Notes under the pieces: generated by a model | What the model saw: only the letters and a program-made list of their open reading frames with translations | What the model was told of the DNA's origin: nothing | Databases searched by the model: none | Position numbers and translations under genes: made by a program | Part shown: piece after piece, positions 12,306-20,689 of the stretch | Layout: each line of letters opens with the position of its first letter | Position numbering within the stretch: the stretch's first letter is position 1 | Assembly: GCA_024707145.1 (NCBI GenBank) | Contig: JANQAI010000012.1 | Location: 1 to 64,000, forward strand | Direction of reading: 5' to 3' | Length of the DNA: 64,000 nt | From: Magnetospirillum sp. | GTDB lineage: Bacteria > Pseudomonadota > Alphaproteobacteria > Rhodospirillales > Magnetospirillaceae

Positions 12306-12992
12306 ATGTCCGTCTTGTTCGAGCTTCCCCAGCCTGCCGTGCCGGTGGTCGGCGAGGACGCGCTGTACCCGGTCCGCCGCGTATTCTGCGTCGGCCGCAA
12401 CTACGCCGCCCACGCCCGCGAGATGGGCTCGGACCCCAGCCGCGAGCCGCCGTTCTATTTCGCCAAGTCGCCCGATTCGCTGGTGCCGGGCGGCGGCGCC
12501 ATTCCCTATCCGCCGGCCACCGCCAACCTGCATCACGAGGTCGAGCTGGTGGTCGCCCTGGGGGCCGCGGTGTTCAGGGCCACGCCCGAGCAGGCGTCCA
12601 AGGCGGTGTTCGGACACGCCATCGGCCTGGACATGACCCGGCGCGACCTGCAATTCGCCGCCCGCGACAAGGGCCGCCCGTGGGACTTGGGCAAGTCCTT
12701 CGAGTTCTCGGCGCCCATCACCCCCATCCGGCGCGGCGCCGCCCCCATCCTGGCGGGCGCCATCACCCTTGAGGTGAACGGCGAGATCCGCCAGCGCGGC
12801 GACGTCGCCGACATGATCTGGTCGGTGCCCGAGGTGATCGCCCACCTGTCCCAGTACTACCACCTGGGCCTCGGCGACCTGATCTACACCGGCACGCCCG
12901 ACGGCGTCAGCGCGGTCCGGCCGGGCGACCGGCTGGTGGGCCGCATCGACGGACTGGGCGAACTGGCGGTCGCCATCGCCGAACCGGCCTGA
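12306..12992 (+). CDS. Fumarylacetoacetate hydrolase family protein
   Basis: 228-residue FAH-fold hydrolase. Family motifs: VGRNYAAHAREMG near the N-terminus, PFYFAKSPDSLVPGGG, the metal ligands in LHHEVELVVALG, the GLDMTRRDLQ segment and the C-terminal GDLIYTGTPDGVSAVRPGD. Metal-dependent FAH proteins of this short type include fumarylpyruvate hydrolase of gentisate degradation and acylpyruvases. It is divergent from the MarR regulator with 171 bases between them, so it may share control with aromatic degradation, although it is not in the ligase operon. The exact substrate is unknown. It is followed by a strong terminator. Confidence 0.82.
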   Translation: MSVLFELPQPAVPVVGEDALYPVRRVFCVGRNYAAHAREMGSDPSREPPFYFAKSPDSLVPGGGAIPYPPATANLHHEVELVVALGAAVFRATPEQASKAVFGHAIGLDMTRRDLQFAARDKGRPWDLGKSFEFSAPITPIRRGAAPILAGAITLEVNGEIRQRGDVADMIWSVPEVIAHLSQYYHLGLGDLIYTGTPDGVSAVRPGDRLVGRIDGLGELAVAIAEPA

Positions 12993-13032
12993 CGTCACGC
13001 GCGCTGAACAGCGCGTTGCGCCCCGCTTACAG

Positions 13033-13071
13033 CGCCGCCCCGGCAACGCCCCGGGGCGGCGTTCGTTTTTT
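13033..13071 (+). terminator. Terminator after FAH-family gene
   Basis: 11-bp stem CGCCGCCCCGG / CCGGGGCGGCG with a 7-base loop, followed by TTCGTTTTTT. Confidence 0.88.
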
Positions 13072-13108
13072 CCTGCCTGCTCAACGTGTTAGCCCCTGTC
13101 CGTGGTTC

Positions 13109-13124
13109 TGGCACGGCGGTTGCC
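13109..13124 (+). promoter_or_regulatory. Sigma-54 promoter, secreted-protein cluster
   Basis: TGGCACGGCGGTTGCC matches the -24/-12 consensus TGGCACG-N4-TTGC with exact GG-N10-GC spacing. It lies about 105 bases upstream of the start of the Gly-rich gene at 13232, with no other gene between, implying RpoN-dependent activation of the four-gene cluster. No enhancer site was identified. Confidence 0.7.
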
Positions 13125-13231
13125 TTGATAGGGCCGCCGCGGTGGCGGACAGGCTCCTTGCCAAGAAGGGGCCCCCGTCATGACGCGGTAACGAATGTCG
13201 ACTTCGTTAGGCAATGCCAATAGGAGGCGAA

Positions 13232-14644
13232 ATGAAGAAGGCTTTGTTGATGGGCGTGTCGGGTGCGGCTCTGATGTTCGCTACCCAGGCTTTCGCGCAG
13301 GGCGAGGTGAGCCAGTCCCAGGAGTTCTTCGCCGCCAATCTCCAGGGCCAGGCCCAGGGCTCCGAGCTCTCGGCCGGCGGCGGTGGCGGCGGGTCCGCCA
13401 ACGTGGGCGGCAACTCGAACGGCCATAAGAGCTATGGTGGCGGTTCGGGTGGTTCCGGCTCGGCCAGCGGCCATGGCGGCGGCGGTGCCGACGCTGAATC
13501 GGCCCAGATCCAGGGTCAGGCCCAGGTGGTGGCCGGCAGCCAGAGCCAGTCCGTCACCCTGCCCGACATCACCGTGAACGTCGCCACCCCGACCGCCGGC
13601 AGCGGCGGCGCCGCCGGCCCGAGCGGCGACGGGGCGGGCTCCAACACCGTGGGCGAAGGTGCCTACGACAACTCCCTGCAGTCTCCCACCCTGACCGGTT
13701 CGTCCGGCCCGACCTCGCTGGCCAACCTGGGCAGCCGGGCGGCCTCGGGCATCTCCGGCCTGGCCATCCTGGGCGACAACGTGGTCACCCAGAGCAACAC
13801 CACCACCTTCTCTCCCTCCAACACCCTGGAATCGGGCGCCATCAGGCTGGAAACCGAAGGCAGCGCCAACGGCGGCACAGCCTTCGGCGGCGACGCCTCG
13901 CCCAACCAGGTCGGGCTGACCGGCAACGTGGGCCGCGGTGGCGACGGTGGGAATGCCACCTCCGTGTCCGGCAACCTCGCCAATCAGGAAGCCGAGTCCT
14001 ACTCGAAGAGCACCGGCGGCGACGGCAAGGGCTATTCCTCGGCCCATGGCTGGTCCAAGGCTTCGGCCAACGGTCTGGCCGGTGCCGGCTCCGCCTCGGG
14101 CAACAAGGGCGGTGCCAGCAATGACACCTCCGCCAGCGCCGGCGGCTCGGGCTATCCCGTGGCCACCACCGGCTACGGCGGCAAGCACGGCCACTCCAAC
14201 GGCGGCAGCGCCGCCAGCAACGAAGCGGAAGCCAAGGGCAACGCCAGCAATAACCAGGATTCCTCGTCCTGGGCCAAGGCGTGGGCGCAGCCCATCGCCA
14301 AGTCGAGCAACGAAGTCGCCTCGGCGGCCAGCGGCACCGGCGGCGCCGGCGGCGATATCTCCAGCAGGACCGGCAATGGTGCCAAGCAGACCGCCGAAGC
14401 GGCGGCGAGCGGCGGCAATGGCGGCAATTCGAGCCAGACCGCCCAGTCGTCCCAGGTGCTCAACGCCGCCACTGGCGCCACCCAGGGCGGCAACGGCGGC
14501 AACCTGACCACCGCCTTCAGCACCGGCGCCATCGGCGGCATCGCCATCGGCACCATGTCGGGCATCGCCAACATCGCCCAGAGCACCGGTGTGGCCAACA
14601 GCCAGCTGAGCTCGTTCAGCATCAACGCCCACGTCAACTACTGA
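13232..14644 (+). CDS. Gly/Ser/Ala-rich repetitive secreted protein
   Basis: 470-residue exported low-complexity protein. A Sec signal peptide (MKKALLMGVSGAALMFATQA) ends near AFA-Q. The mature part is dominated by Gly, Ser, Ala, Asn and Gln, with recurring GGxGGN blocks (GRGGDGGNATS, GGNGGNSSQT, GGNGGNLTT) and two related Gln segments (LQGQAQGSELS and IQGQAQVVAGSQSQ). Mature cysteines and hydrophobic stretches are essentially absent. Near the mature N-terminus is ELSAGGGGGG, comparable to the Gly-Gly motifs in the two small proteins downstream. The composition suits a surface fibre, adhesin or matrix protein. The start is set by TAGGAGG. It is first in a four-gene cluster with a C39-type peptidase. 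No named family is recognised; a functional-amyloid-like role is an inference. Confidence 0.75.
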   Translation: MKKALLMGVSGAALMFATQAFAQGEVSQSQEFFAANLQGQAQGSELSAGGGGGGSANVGGNSNGHKSYGGGSGGSGSASGHGGGGADAESAQIQGQAQVVAGSQSQSVTLPDITVNVATPTAGSGGAAGPSGDGAGSNTVGEGAYDNSLQSPTLTGSSGPTSLANLGSRAASGISGLAILGDNVVTQSNTTTFSPSNTLESGAIRLETEGSANGGTAFGGDASPNQVGLTGNVGRGGDGGNATSVSGNLANQEAESYSKSTGGDGKGYSSAHGWSKASANGLAGAGSASGNKGGASNDTSASAGGSGYPVATTGYGGKHGHSNGGSAASNEAEAKGNASNNQDSSSWAKAWAQPIAKSSNEVASAASGTGGAGGDISSRTGNGAKQTAEAAASGGNGGNSSQTAQSSQVLNAATGATQGGNGGNLTTAFSTGAIGGIAIGTMSGIANIAQSTGVANSQLSSFSINAHVNY

Positions 14645-14711
14645 TGCCTCCACCGGCGGGCCCTGAACGGGCCCGCCGGCTCCTTTTTCGCGAGCCAAGG
14701 AAAGGACTGCC

Positions 14712-15062
14712 ATGCGCGCGCATTTCATCGCCGCCGCCGTGATCGCCCTTGCCTCCACCTCCGCCCAGGCGGCCGAAGCCGACCTGTTCGGCCAGGTCGC
14801 GGCCATGTCGGCCGAGGACCTGCAGGCCAAGCGGGGCGGCACCGAGACCGCCGACTGGTCGAGCAGTGTGCTTCAGGGCAACGAATCGATGGCCGCCGGC
14901 ACCAATTCCGGCAATATCAGCCTGGGTGGCGGCGCCAAGTATTCCGGCACCATCGCCCCGGCCCAGGTGAACGGCAACAACGGCATTACCGCCGTCATGC
15001 AGAACACGGGCGATCTGGTGAACATGAACAACATCACCAGCGTCAACGTGTACACGCGATAA
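14712..15062 (+). CDS. Small exported protein with Gly-Gly motif
   Basis: 116 residues. Signal peptide MRAHFIAAAVIALASTSAQA, then ADLFGQVAAMSAEDLQAKRG with a Gly-Gly at residues 42-43, then a Ser/Asn/Gly-rich tail (NSGNISLGGGAKYSG ... NGNNGITAVMQ) ending in a beta-prone NITSVNVYTR. The segment before GG resembles the (L/M)SxxEL..GG leader ends cut by C39 peptidases, and a C39-type peptidase is encoded 12 bases downstream. It is a candidate substrate or minor fibre subunit, 67 bases after the Gly-rich gene. Family not recognised. Confidence 0.7.
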   Translation: MRAHFIAAAVIALASTSAQAAEADLFGQVAAMSAEDLQAKRGGTETADWSSSVLQGNESMAAGTNSGNISLGGGAKYSGTIAPAQVNGNNGITAVMQNTGDLVNMNNITSVNVYTR

Positions 15063-15074
15063 AGGGGTACCGTT

Positions 15075-15759
15075 ATGACACCCCGCGCCTTCGCCGTGGC
15101 CCTCATGCTGACGCTGCCCCACCCGCTTCTTGCGGCGGAAACCACGCTGACCTTCGCCGGCGGCACCGTCAGGGTGCCGGTGGTCAGCCTGCGTGAGGCC
15201 CGCTTCCAGTCGGTGGTCCGCCAGGAGCACGACTTCTCCTGCGGTTCGGCGGCGCTGGCCACCTTGCTGACCCATCATTACGGCCGCCCCACCAGCGAGG
15301 CCCAGACGTTCGAGGCCATGTTCGCCACCGGCGACCAGCAGGCCATCCAGCGCCAGGGCTTCTCCATGTTCGACATGCAGCGCTACCTCACCAGCCTGGG
15401 CCTCAAATCCGACGGCTACCGGGTCAACCTGGACAAGCTGGTGGAAGTGGGCGTGCCCGCCATCACCCTGATCAACACCAAGGGCTACAGGCCACTTCGT
15501 GGTGATCAAGGGGGTCAAGGGGGGCGACGTGCTGGTGGGCGATCCCGCCCTGGGCCTGAAGGCCATGTCCCGGGCGGAATTCGAGGGCATGTGGCAGGGG
15601 GTGATGTTCGTCATCCACGACGACATCGACCGCGGCCGCGACAGCTTCAACCGGCCCGCCGACTGGGCCGTGCGCCGCAAGGCGCCATTCGGGACCGCCT
15701 TGTCCCGCAATGGGCAGGCCGCGATTTCCGGAAACCTGCCCGGACTCCACGAGTTTTAA
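15075..15759 (+). CDS. Exported C39-like cysteine peptidase, one frameshift
   Basis: About 227 residues after correction. The signal peptide MTPRAFAVALMLTLPHPLLA would send it to the periplasm. The catalytic Cys56 lies in QEHDFSCGSAALATLL, the His in HFVVIKGVKGG and the Asp in VLVGDPALG, in the order and context of peptidase family C39. Unlike bacteriocin exporters it has no ABC transporter domains. Stand-alone exported C39 proteins of this type include FapD of the Pseudomonas Fap amyloid operon. The frame slips at 15490 (TACAGGCCACTTC has one extra base), which separates Cys from His, so the product would be inactive as written. It lies between two genes whose products carry Gly-Gly motifs, its likely substrates. 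Confidence 0.8.
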
Positions 15760-15778
15760 GCAATCGGGGAGACCGACC

Positions 15779-16327
15779 ATGACGACCGTGCCCACCCCCT
15801 TTGCCGCGGCGCTGACGCTGGCGGCCGGACTTTTCGCCCTGCCGGCGGCGGCGGCGGCGCTCGACCCCTTCGCCGGACTGGAGCCCATGGATGCCGCCGA
15901 GTTGGGTTCTCATCGCGGCGGCATGATGGTGAACGGCATTCCCATGGACTTCGCCGTGGTGATACGCACCACCGTCGAGGGCGCCGTCGCCCAGGGCCTG
16001 CAGACGCTGCTGACGGTCAACGACAGGGGCGGCCTGGGCAGCGCCATCACCACCCCCATCGGGGACACCTCCAACGCCACCGTGACCACTACCCCCAGCG
16101 GCGGCGTGAACCTGAACCTGCCCACCACCACCATCATGCACGAGGTGATCGCCGGGCAGATCCAGACCCTGATCGCCAACAGCAAGAGCAACGTATCCCT
16201 GAACCACACCACCGAAGTGAATATCGGCCTGCCGGGTTTCGACGCGGTCAGTCGGACGTGGTACGGCAACAGCCGCGCCGCCCAGATGGGCATCGACGCC
16301 GCGTTCACTGGCCTGGGACACCGCTGA
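15779..16327 (+). CDS. Exported protein with Gly-Gly motif
   Basis: 182 residues. Signal peptide of Ala/Leu type ending near PAAAAA, then DPFAGLEPMDAAELGSHRGG with Gly-Gly at residues 47-48, followed by MMVNGIPMDFAVVIRTTVEG and a Thr/Asn-rich beta-prone region (ATVTTTPSGGVNLNLPTTT). The pre-GG segment parallels MSAEDLQAKRGG in the protein at 14712. It is the last gene of the cluster, 19 bases after the peptidase gene, and is followed by a terminator. A second candidate substrate or minor subunit of the same secreted system. Family not recognised. Confidence 0.7.
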   Translation: MTTVPTPFAAALTLAAGLFALPAAAAALDPFAGLEPMDAAELGSHRGGMMVNGIPMDFAVVIRTTVEGAVAQGLQTLLTVNDRGGLGSAITTPIGDTSNATVTTTPSGGVNLNLPTTTIMHEVIAGQIQTLIANSKSNVSLNHTTEVNIGLPGFDAVSRTWYGNSRAAQMGIDAAFTGLGHR

Positions 16328-16352
16328 CCCTCCGCCGTCCCGGGCAAAATGA

Positions 16353-16385
16353 AAGGGGCCTTCCGCTGGAAGGCCCCTTCTTTTT
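16353..16385. terminator. Bidirectional terminator, cluster end/bioB end
   Basis: 12-bp stem AAGGGGCCTTCC / GGAAGGCCCCTT with loop GCT, followed by CTTTTTC on the plus strand. It lies between the convergent secreted-protein cluster and bioB. Confidence 0.88.
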
Positions 16386-16403
16386 CGCCTCGGCGAGACG
16401 CTC

Positions 16404-17378
16404 TTACAGTGGCGCCAGGCCCAGCCGGCCGAACAGGCTCTTGTCGTTGCCCGGCGAGGCGTTCCTGGCGGTCAGCAACTTGTGGCCACAGAACACCGAG
16501 TTGGCGCCGGCCAGGAAGCACAGGGCCTGCATCTCGTCGGTCATGCCCTCGCGGCCGGCCGACAGGCGGACGAAGGACCTGGGCATCATGATGCGGGCGC
16601 AGGCGATGGCGCGCACGAACTCGAACGGGTCGGGGCGCTCGGCATCGGCCAGCGGCGTGCCGGGAATGGGAATCAGCAGGTTGATGGGCACGCTGTCCGG
16701 ATGCTTGGGCATGTTGGCCAGCTCCGCCAGCATCTTGGCGCGGTCGGTGCGGGTTTCGCCCAGGCCGATGATGCCGCCCGAGCACACGTGCAGGCCGGCC
16801 TCGCGCACGTTCTCCAGGGTATCCAGACGGTCCTGGTAGGTGCGGGTGGTGATGATTTCCTTGTAGTGCTCGGGGCTGGTGTCCAGGTTGTGGTTGTAAT
16901 AGTCCAGCCCGACTTCCTTCAGGCGCTGGGCCTGCCACTTGTCCAGCAGGCCGAAGGTGGCGCAGGTTTCCATGCCGAGCGCCTTGACGCCCTCGATCAT
17001 GGCCACCGCCACCTCGAAGTCGTCGCCCTTGGGCCCGCGCCAGGCGGCCCCCATGCAGAAGCGCGAGGCACCCTCCTCCTTGGCCTTGCGGGCGGCGTCC
17101 ACCACCTCCTCCACCGCCATCAGCTTTTCCTTCTCCAGGCCGGTGGCGTAATGGGCCGATTGCGGGCAATACGAACAGTCCTCGGGGCACGAGCCGGTCT
17201 TGATGGAGATCAGCCGCGACACCTGGATGCGGTTGGGGTCGAAATTGGCGCGGTGGACGGTCTGGGCCTGGAAGATCAGGTCCATGAACGGTTTGGCGAA
17301 CAGGGCCTCGACCTCTTCCACCGTCCAGTCGTGCCTCAAGCCTTCTTCGCCGGGAGCGATCTGCGCCACTGCCGTCAC
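16404..17378 (-). CDS. bioB: Biotin synthase BioB
   Basis: 324-residue radical-SAM enzyme that inserts sulfur into dethiobiotin. The 4Fe-4S/SAM motif is CPEDCSYC in [18 protein letters not shown]. The second cluster ligands are within [17 protein letters not shown] and the [13 protein letters not shown] segment, with an Arg-containing [14 protein letters not shown] region typical of BioB. Length matches the family. It is transcribed divergently from bioF with 123 bases between. No BioR-type operator or biotin-binding site was visible in that gap. The start ATG is preceded by a purine-rich GGAGG in the bioB direction (CTTTAAGGAGGTTGGCAAGG). Confidence 0.97.
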   Translation of the reverse strand: MTAVAQIAPGEEGLRHDWTVEEVEALFAKPFMDLIFQAQTVHRANFDPNRIQVSRLISIKTGSCPEDCSYCPQSAHYATGLEKEKLMAVEEVVDAARKAKEEGASRFCMGAAWRGPKGDDFEVAVAMIEGVKALGMETCATFGLLDKWQAQRLKEVGLDYYNHNLDTSPEHYKEIITTRTYQDRLDTLENVREAGLHVCSGGIIGLGETRTDRAKMLAELANMPKHPDSVPINLLIPIPGTPLADAERPDPFEFVRAIACARIMMPRSFVRLSAGREGMTDEMQALCFLAGANSVFCGHKLLTARNASPGNDKSLFGRLGLAPL

Positions 17379-17501
17379 CTTGCCAACCTCCTTAAAGCCT
17401 TACTGCGCAAAGGGTCTTGGCCCTTCACGCGGGGTGCGCAGATTAGGCCCGCTTACGCCGCCTTTGCAACAGAAGCGAAAAGCCTCTAGAAAACGTGCCC
17501 C

Positions 17502-18677
17502 ATGCACGACCTCGATTCCCGGCTGCACGCAGCCCTCGAAGACCTTGCCGCACAGGGCCGCCAGCGGCGCCTGCGCGGCGTCGAACCGCTGGACGGCGGA
17601 CGCATCCGCGTCCAGGGCCGCGAACTGGTCAACTTCTCCTCCAACGATTACCTGGGCCTGTCGCGCCATTCCCAGGTGATCGAGCGGGCCCGCGAATGGG
17701 CCGCTCGCTGGGGCGCCGGCTCGGGCGCCTCGCGGCTGGTCAGCGGCCACCTGGAGGCGCTGACCGCCATCGAGGAGAAGATCGCCGCCGCCAAGGGCGT
17801 CGAGGCGGCGCTGGTGCTGGCCTCGGGCTGGCAGTGCAATGTGTCGGTGCTGTCGGCCCTGCTGGACCGCTCGCTGTGGGGGACCGAGCCGCTGGTGTTC
17901 GCCGACCGCCTGAACCACGCCAGCTTGCACATGGGCTGCCAGGTGGCCGGCGCCAAGCAGAACCGCTTCCGCCACAACGACCTGGGGCACCTGAAGGAAC
18001 TGCTGGCGCGCACCGCCCGCGAGCCGGGCCCCCGCATCATCGTCACCGAATCGGTCTTCTCCATGGACGGCGACGTCCCCGATGTGGACCAGCTGGCGGC
18101 CATCGCCGAGGAGTGGAACGCCCTGCTCTACCTGGACGAGGCCCACGCCACCGGCGTGCTGGGCGTCAACGGCTTCGGCCTGTCGGTGGGCGCCCACGTG
18201 GACATCGCCATGGGTACCTTCTCCAAGGCCATGGGCAGCTTCGGCGCCTATGTGGCCTGTTCCAAGGCGGTGAAGGACTATCTCGTCAACAAGGCGTCGG
18301 GCCTGATCTACGCCACCGCCCTGCCGCCCGCCGTACTGGGCGCCATGGACGCAGCCATCGACCTGGTGCCCAACCTGGCCCCCGCCCGCGCCCGCCTGCA
18401 GGCCATGGCCGCCCATGTGCGCGCCCGCTTCCACGAGGCCGGGCTGGACACCGGCGCCTCCTCCACCCAGATCGTGCCGGTCATCCTGGGCGAGGAGAGC
18501 CGCACCCTGCGGGTGGCCGCCGCCTTGGAGGAACAGGGCCTGCTGGGCATCGCCATCCGCCCGCCCACGGTGCCCAACGGCACCAGCCGCATCCGCTTCG
18601 CCCTGTCGGCCGCCCATACGGATGCCGACATCGAACGCCTGATCCACGCCACCATCGACGCGGCGAAGGCCGCCTGA
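17502..18677 (+). CDS. bioF: 8-amino-7-oxononanoate synthase BioF
   Basis: 391-residue PLP-dependent alpha-oxoamine synthase that condenses pimeloyl thioester with L-alanine. Motifs: NFSSNDYLGLSRH, GSGASRLVSGHLEAL, ESVFSMDGD, LYLDEAHATGVLG, and the PLP lysine in GTFSKAMGSFGAY. It is first in the forward biotin operon bioF-hydrolase-bioC-bioD-bioA. The stop overlaps the next start (TGATG). The start has no strong Shine-Dalgarno sequence, but the N-terminus DLDSRLHAALEDL matches the family. Confidence 0.95.
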   Translation: MHDLDSRLHAALEDLAAQGRQRRLRGVEPLDGGRIRVQGRELVNFSSNDYLGLSRHSQVIERAREWAARWGAGSGASRLVSGHLEALTAIEEKIAAAKGVEAALVLASGWQCNVSVLSALLDRSLWGTEPLVFADRLNHASLHMGCQVAGAKQNRFRHNDLGHLKELLARTAREPGPRIIVTESVFSMDGDVPDVDQLAAIAEEWNALLYLDEAHATGVLGVNGFGLSVGAHVDIAMGTFSKAMGSFGAYVACSKAVKDYLVNKASGLIYATALPPAVLGAMDAAIDLVPNLAPARARLQAMAAHVRARFHEAGLDTGASSTQIVPVILGEESRTLRVAAALEEQGLLGIAIRPPTVPNGTSRIRFALSAAHTDADIERLIHATIDAAKAA

Positions 18678-19321
18678 TGAGCGCCATGCGCACCCTGGTG
18701 TTCGTGCACGGCTGGGGCTTCGATTCCGGCTTCTGGCAGCCGGTGGCCGAACGGCTGCCGGAATTCGCCCGCGTCTTCGTGGATTTCGGCTTCCGCACCA
18801 ATCCAGCCCATCACCCCAAGGTGCCCGGGGCCATCGTGGTCGGCCATTCCATGGGCTTCGCCTGGGCCCTGGCCAACCTGCCCCGGCCATGGGCCGGGGC
18901 CGTCGCCGTCAACGCCTTCCCCCGCTTCACCCGCTCGCCCGATTACGTCTCGGGGGTGGCGCCGCGCATGGTCGAGCGCATGGTGTCGCGCTTCGCCGAG
19001 GACCCGGCGGCGGTGACCGCCGATTTCCTGGCCCGCTGCGGGGTGGCCCGGCCGGACGTGGCCGACATCCGCCCGGCGCCCCTGGGCGAGGCACTGTCCT
19101 GGCTGGCCGGCTGCGACGAGCGCGCCGCCTTCAAGGCGCTGGATTGCCCCGCTTTGGCGCTGGCCGGCACTCGCGACGCCATCGTGCCCGAGGCCATGAG
19201 CCGCGAGGCCTTCGCCGAAATCCCGCTGGTGCTGGCCGAGGGCGCCGACCATCTGCTGCCGGTAAGCCACCCCGATTGGGTCGCCAGCCAAATCCGCCTG
19301 TTCGCCGCGAACCTGAGATGA
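18677..19321 (+). CDS. Alpha/beta hydrolase, probable pimeloyl-ACP esterase
   Basis: 214-residue alpha/beta hydrolase inside the biotin operon. LVFVHGWGFDSGFW forms the oxyanion region, VVGHSMGFAWALA carries the nucleophile Ser, AGTRDAIVP the acid and EGADHLLPVSHP the catalytic His. The position between bioF and bioC suggests a BioH-like role: hydrolysing pimeloyl-ACP methyl ester made via BioC. It overlaps bioF and bioC by a few bases, implying translational coupling. It is shorter than E. coli BioH (about 256 residues), so it may belong to one of the non-orthologous BioH substitutes. Confidence 0.85.
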   Translation: MSAMRTLVFVHGWGFDSGFWQPVAERLPEFARVFVDFGFRTNPAHHPKVPGAIVVGHSMGFAWALANLPRPWAGAVAVNAFPRFTRSPDYVSGVAPRMVERMVSRFAEDPAAVTADFLARCGVARPDVADIRPAPLGEALSWLAGCDERAAFKALDCPALALAGTRDAIVPEAMSREAFAEIPLVLAEGADHLLPVSHPDWVASQIRLFAANLR

Positions 19322-20067
19322 CACGCAAGCAAAAGGTGGCCGCCGCCTTCGCCGCCGCCGCCACTACCTATGACAGCGCCGCCGAGGCGCAGGCCAAGGC
19401 CGCCGACCGGCTGGTGGAACTGGTCACCGCCGAGCCGCTGCCCGCCCACCCCACCGTGCTGGAAGTGGGCTGCGGCACCGGGCTGCTGACCCGCCGGCTG
19501 CTGCCGCGCATCGGCGGCGACTGGCTGGTCACCGACCTGTCGCCGGCCATGGTGGCCGCCGCCCAGGCCGCCGTCGGCGCCGACAAGGCCCAGTTCCGCG
19601 TCATGGACGGCGAGCATCCCGACGCGCCGCTGGGCCTGTACGATCTGGTCGTCAGCAACATGGCGGCCCAATGGTTCGCCGACATGGCTCGCGCGGTCTG
19701 CCAGCTGCGCGCCCGCCTGGCGCCGGGCGGCCGCCTGGTGCTGTCCACCCTGGGCGCCGGCAGCTTCGCCGAATGGCGCGCCGCCCACCAGGCCCTGGGC
19801 CTGACCTGCGGCACGCCCGCCTACCCCAGCGCCGACGCGCTGGCGGCGCAACTGCCCGGCGGGGCGCGGGTGCGGGAAGAAACGGTGACGGTGCGCCACG
19901 ACGACGCCCTGGCCTTCCTGACGGCGCTGAAGCGCATCGGCGCCGACACCCCGGCCTCCGGCCACACCCCCCTGAGCCCCGGCGCCCTGCGCCGGGTGGC
20001 GCGTGCCATGGGCTCGCCGGTGAGCATCACCTATGACATCCTTTATGCGCTGATCCCTGCGGAGTAG
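19318..20067 (+). CDS. bioC: Malonyl-ACP O-methyltransferase BioC
   Basis: 249-residue SAM-dependent methyltransferase. N-terminal KQKVAAAFAAAATTYDSAA matches the BioC pattern (F..AA..YD..A..Q). SAM motif I is VLEVGCGTGLLTRRL, with LYDLVVSNMAAQWFAD later. It methylates malonyl-ACP to begin pimelate synthesis on the fatty acid machinery. It starts within an ATGA overlap with the hydrolase gene and ends three bases before bioD. Confidence 0.92.
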   Translation: MTRKQKVAAAFAAAATTYDSAAEAQAKAADRLVELVTAEPLPAHPTVLEVGCGTGLLTRRLLPRIGGDWLVTDLSPAMVAAAQAAVGADKAQFRVMDGEHPDAPLGLYDLVVSNMAAQWFADMARAVCQLRARLAPGGRLVLSTLGAGSFAEWRAAHQALGLTCGTPAYPSADALAAQLPGGARVREETVTVRHDDALAFLTALKRIGADTPASGHTPLSPGALRRVARAMGSPVSITYDILYALIPAE

Positions 20068-20070
20068 AGC

Positions 20071-20685
20071 ATGCGCGGCGTCTTCGTCACCGGCACCGAC
20101 ACCGATGTGGGCAAGACCCTGGTGGCCGCCTGGCTGACCCAGGCCTGGGGCGCCGATTACTGGAAGCCGGTACAGACCGGCGCGGCCGACATCACCGATT
20201 ACGGCACGGTGGGCAGGCTGGTGCCCGGTGCCGTCATCCACCCCTCGGCCTACGTGTTCCAGGCGCCGCTGTCGCCCCACGAGGCGGCCCGGCGCGAGCG
20301 CGCCCGCATCGACCTGTCCGCCCTGGCTCCACCCGCGACCGAGCGTCCTCTGGTGGTGGAAGGCGCCGGCGGCGCCATGGTGCCGCTGAACGAGGTGGCG
20401 CTGACCGTGGACTTCATGGAACGCCTGGGGCTGCCGGCCCTGGTGGTGGCGCGTTCGTCCCTGGGCACCATCAACCACACCCTGCTGACGCTGGAGGTGC
20501 TGCGACGCCGGCGTATTCCCATCCTGGGCGTGGTGATGAATGGCCAGCGCAACCCCGCCAACCGCCAGGCCATCGAGCATTTCGGCGGCGTGCCGGTGCT
20601 GGCCGAGATCCAGCCGCTGCCGGCGGTGACCGCCTCGGTGGTGGCCAGCCTGCCGCCGCCCGCCTTCCAACCGCCGGGAGAGTGA
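20071..20685 (+). CDS. bioD: Dethiobiotin synthetase BioD
   Basis: 204-residue ATP-dependent enzyme forming the ureido ring from DAPA and CO2. The P-loop is GTDTDVGKT, then YWKPVQTGAAD, VVEGAGGAMVPL and SLGTINHTLLTLEVL. Length is near the family norm (about 210-225). Tightly packed in the operon between bioC and bioA. Confidence 0.95.
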   Translation: MRGVFVTGTDTDVGKTLVAAWLTQAWGADYWKPVQTGAADITDYGTVGRLVPGAVIHPSAYVFQAPLSPHEAARRERARIDLSALAPPATERPLVVEGAGGAMVPLNEVALTVDFMERLGLPALVVARSSLGTINHTLLTLEVLRRRRIPILGVVMNGQRNPANRQAIEHFGGVPVLAEIQPLPAVTASVVASLPPPAFQPPGE

Positions 20686-20689
20686 AGCC

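Noticed and set aside
13232..14644. Interpretation of the Gly-rich protein as a PE_PGRS-like or silk-like known family
   Set aside because: Only composition is similar; no diagnostic domain was seen, so I leave the family unnamed.
13178..14842. 554-codon antisense frame over the Gly-rich gene
   Set aside because: It mirrors the repetitive sequence. The plus strand has the signal peptide, ribosome-binding site and operon context.
15480..15500. Programmed ribosomal frameshift in the C39 peptidase or other broken genes
   Set aside because: No slippery heptamer with a downstream structure was seen, and similar breaks occur in many unrelated housekeeping genes, so sequence error is simpler.
17379..17501. 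BioR operator or other biotin-responsive site between bioB and bioF
   Set aside because: No TTATCTATAA-like palindrome or BirA-type site could be found in the 123-base gap.
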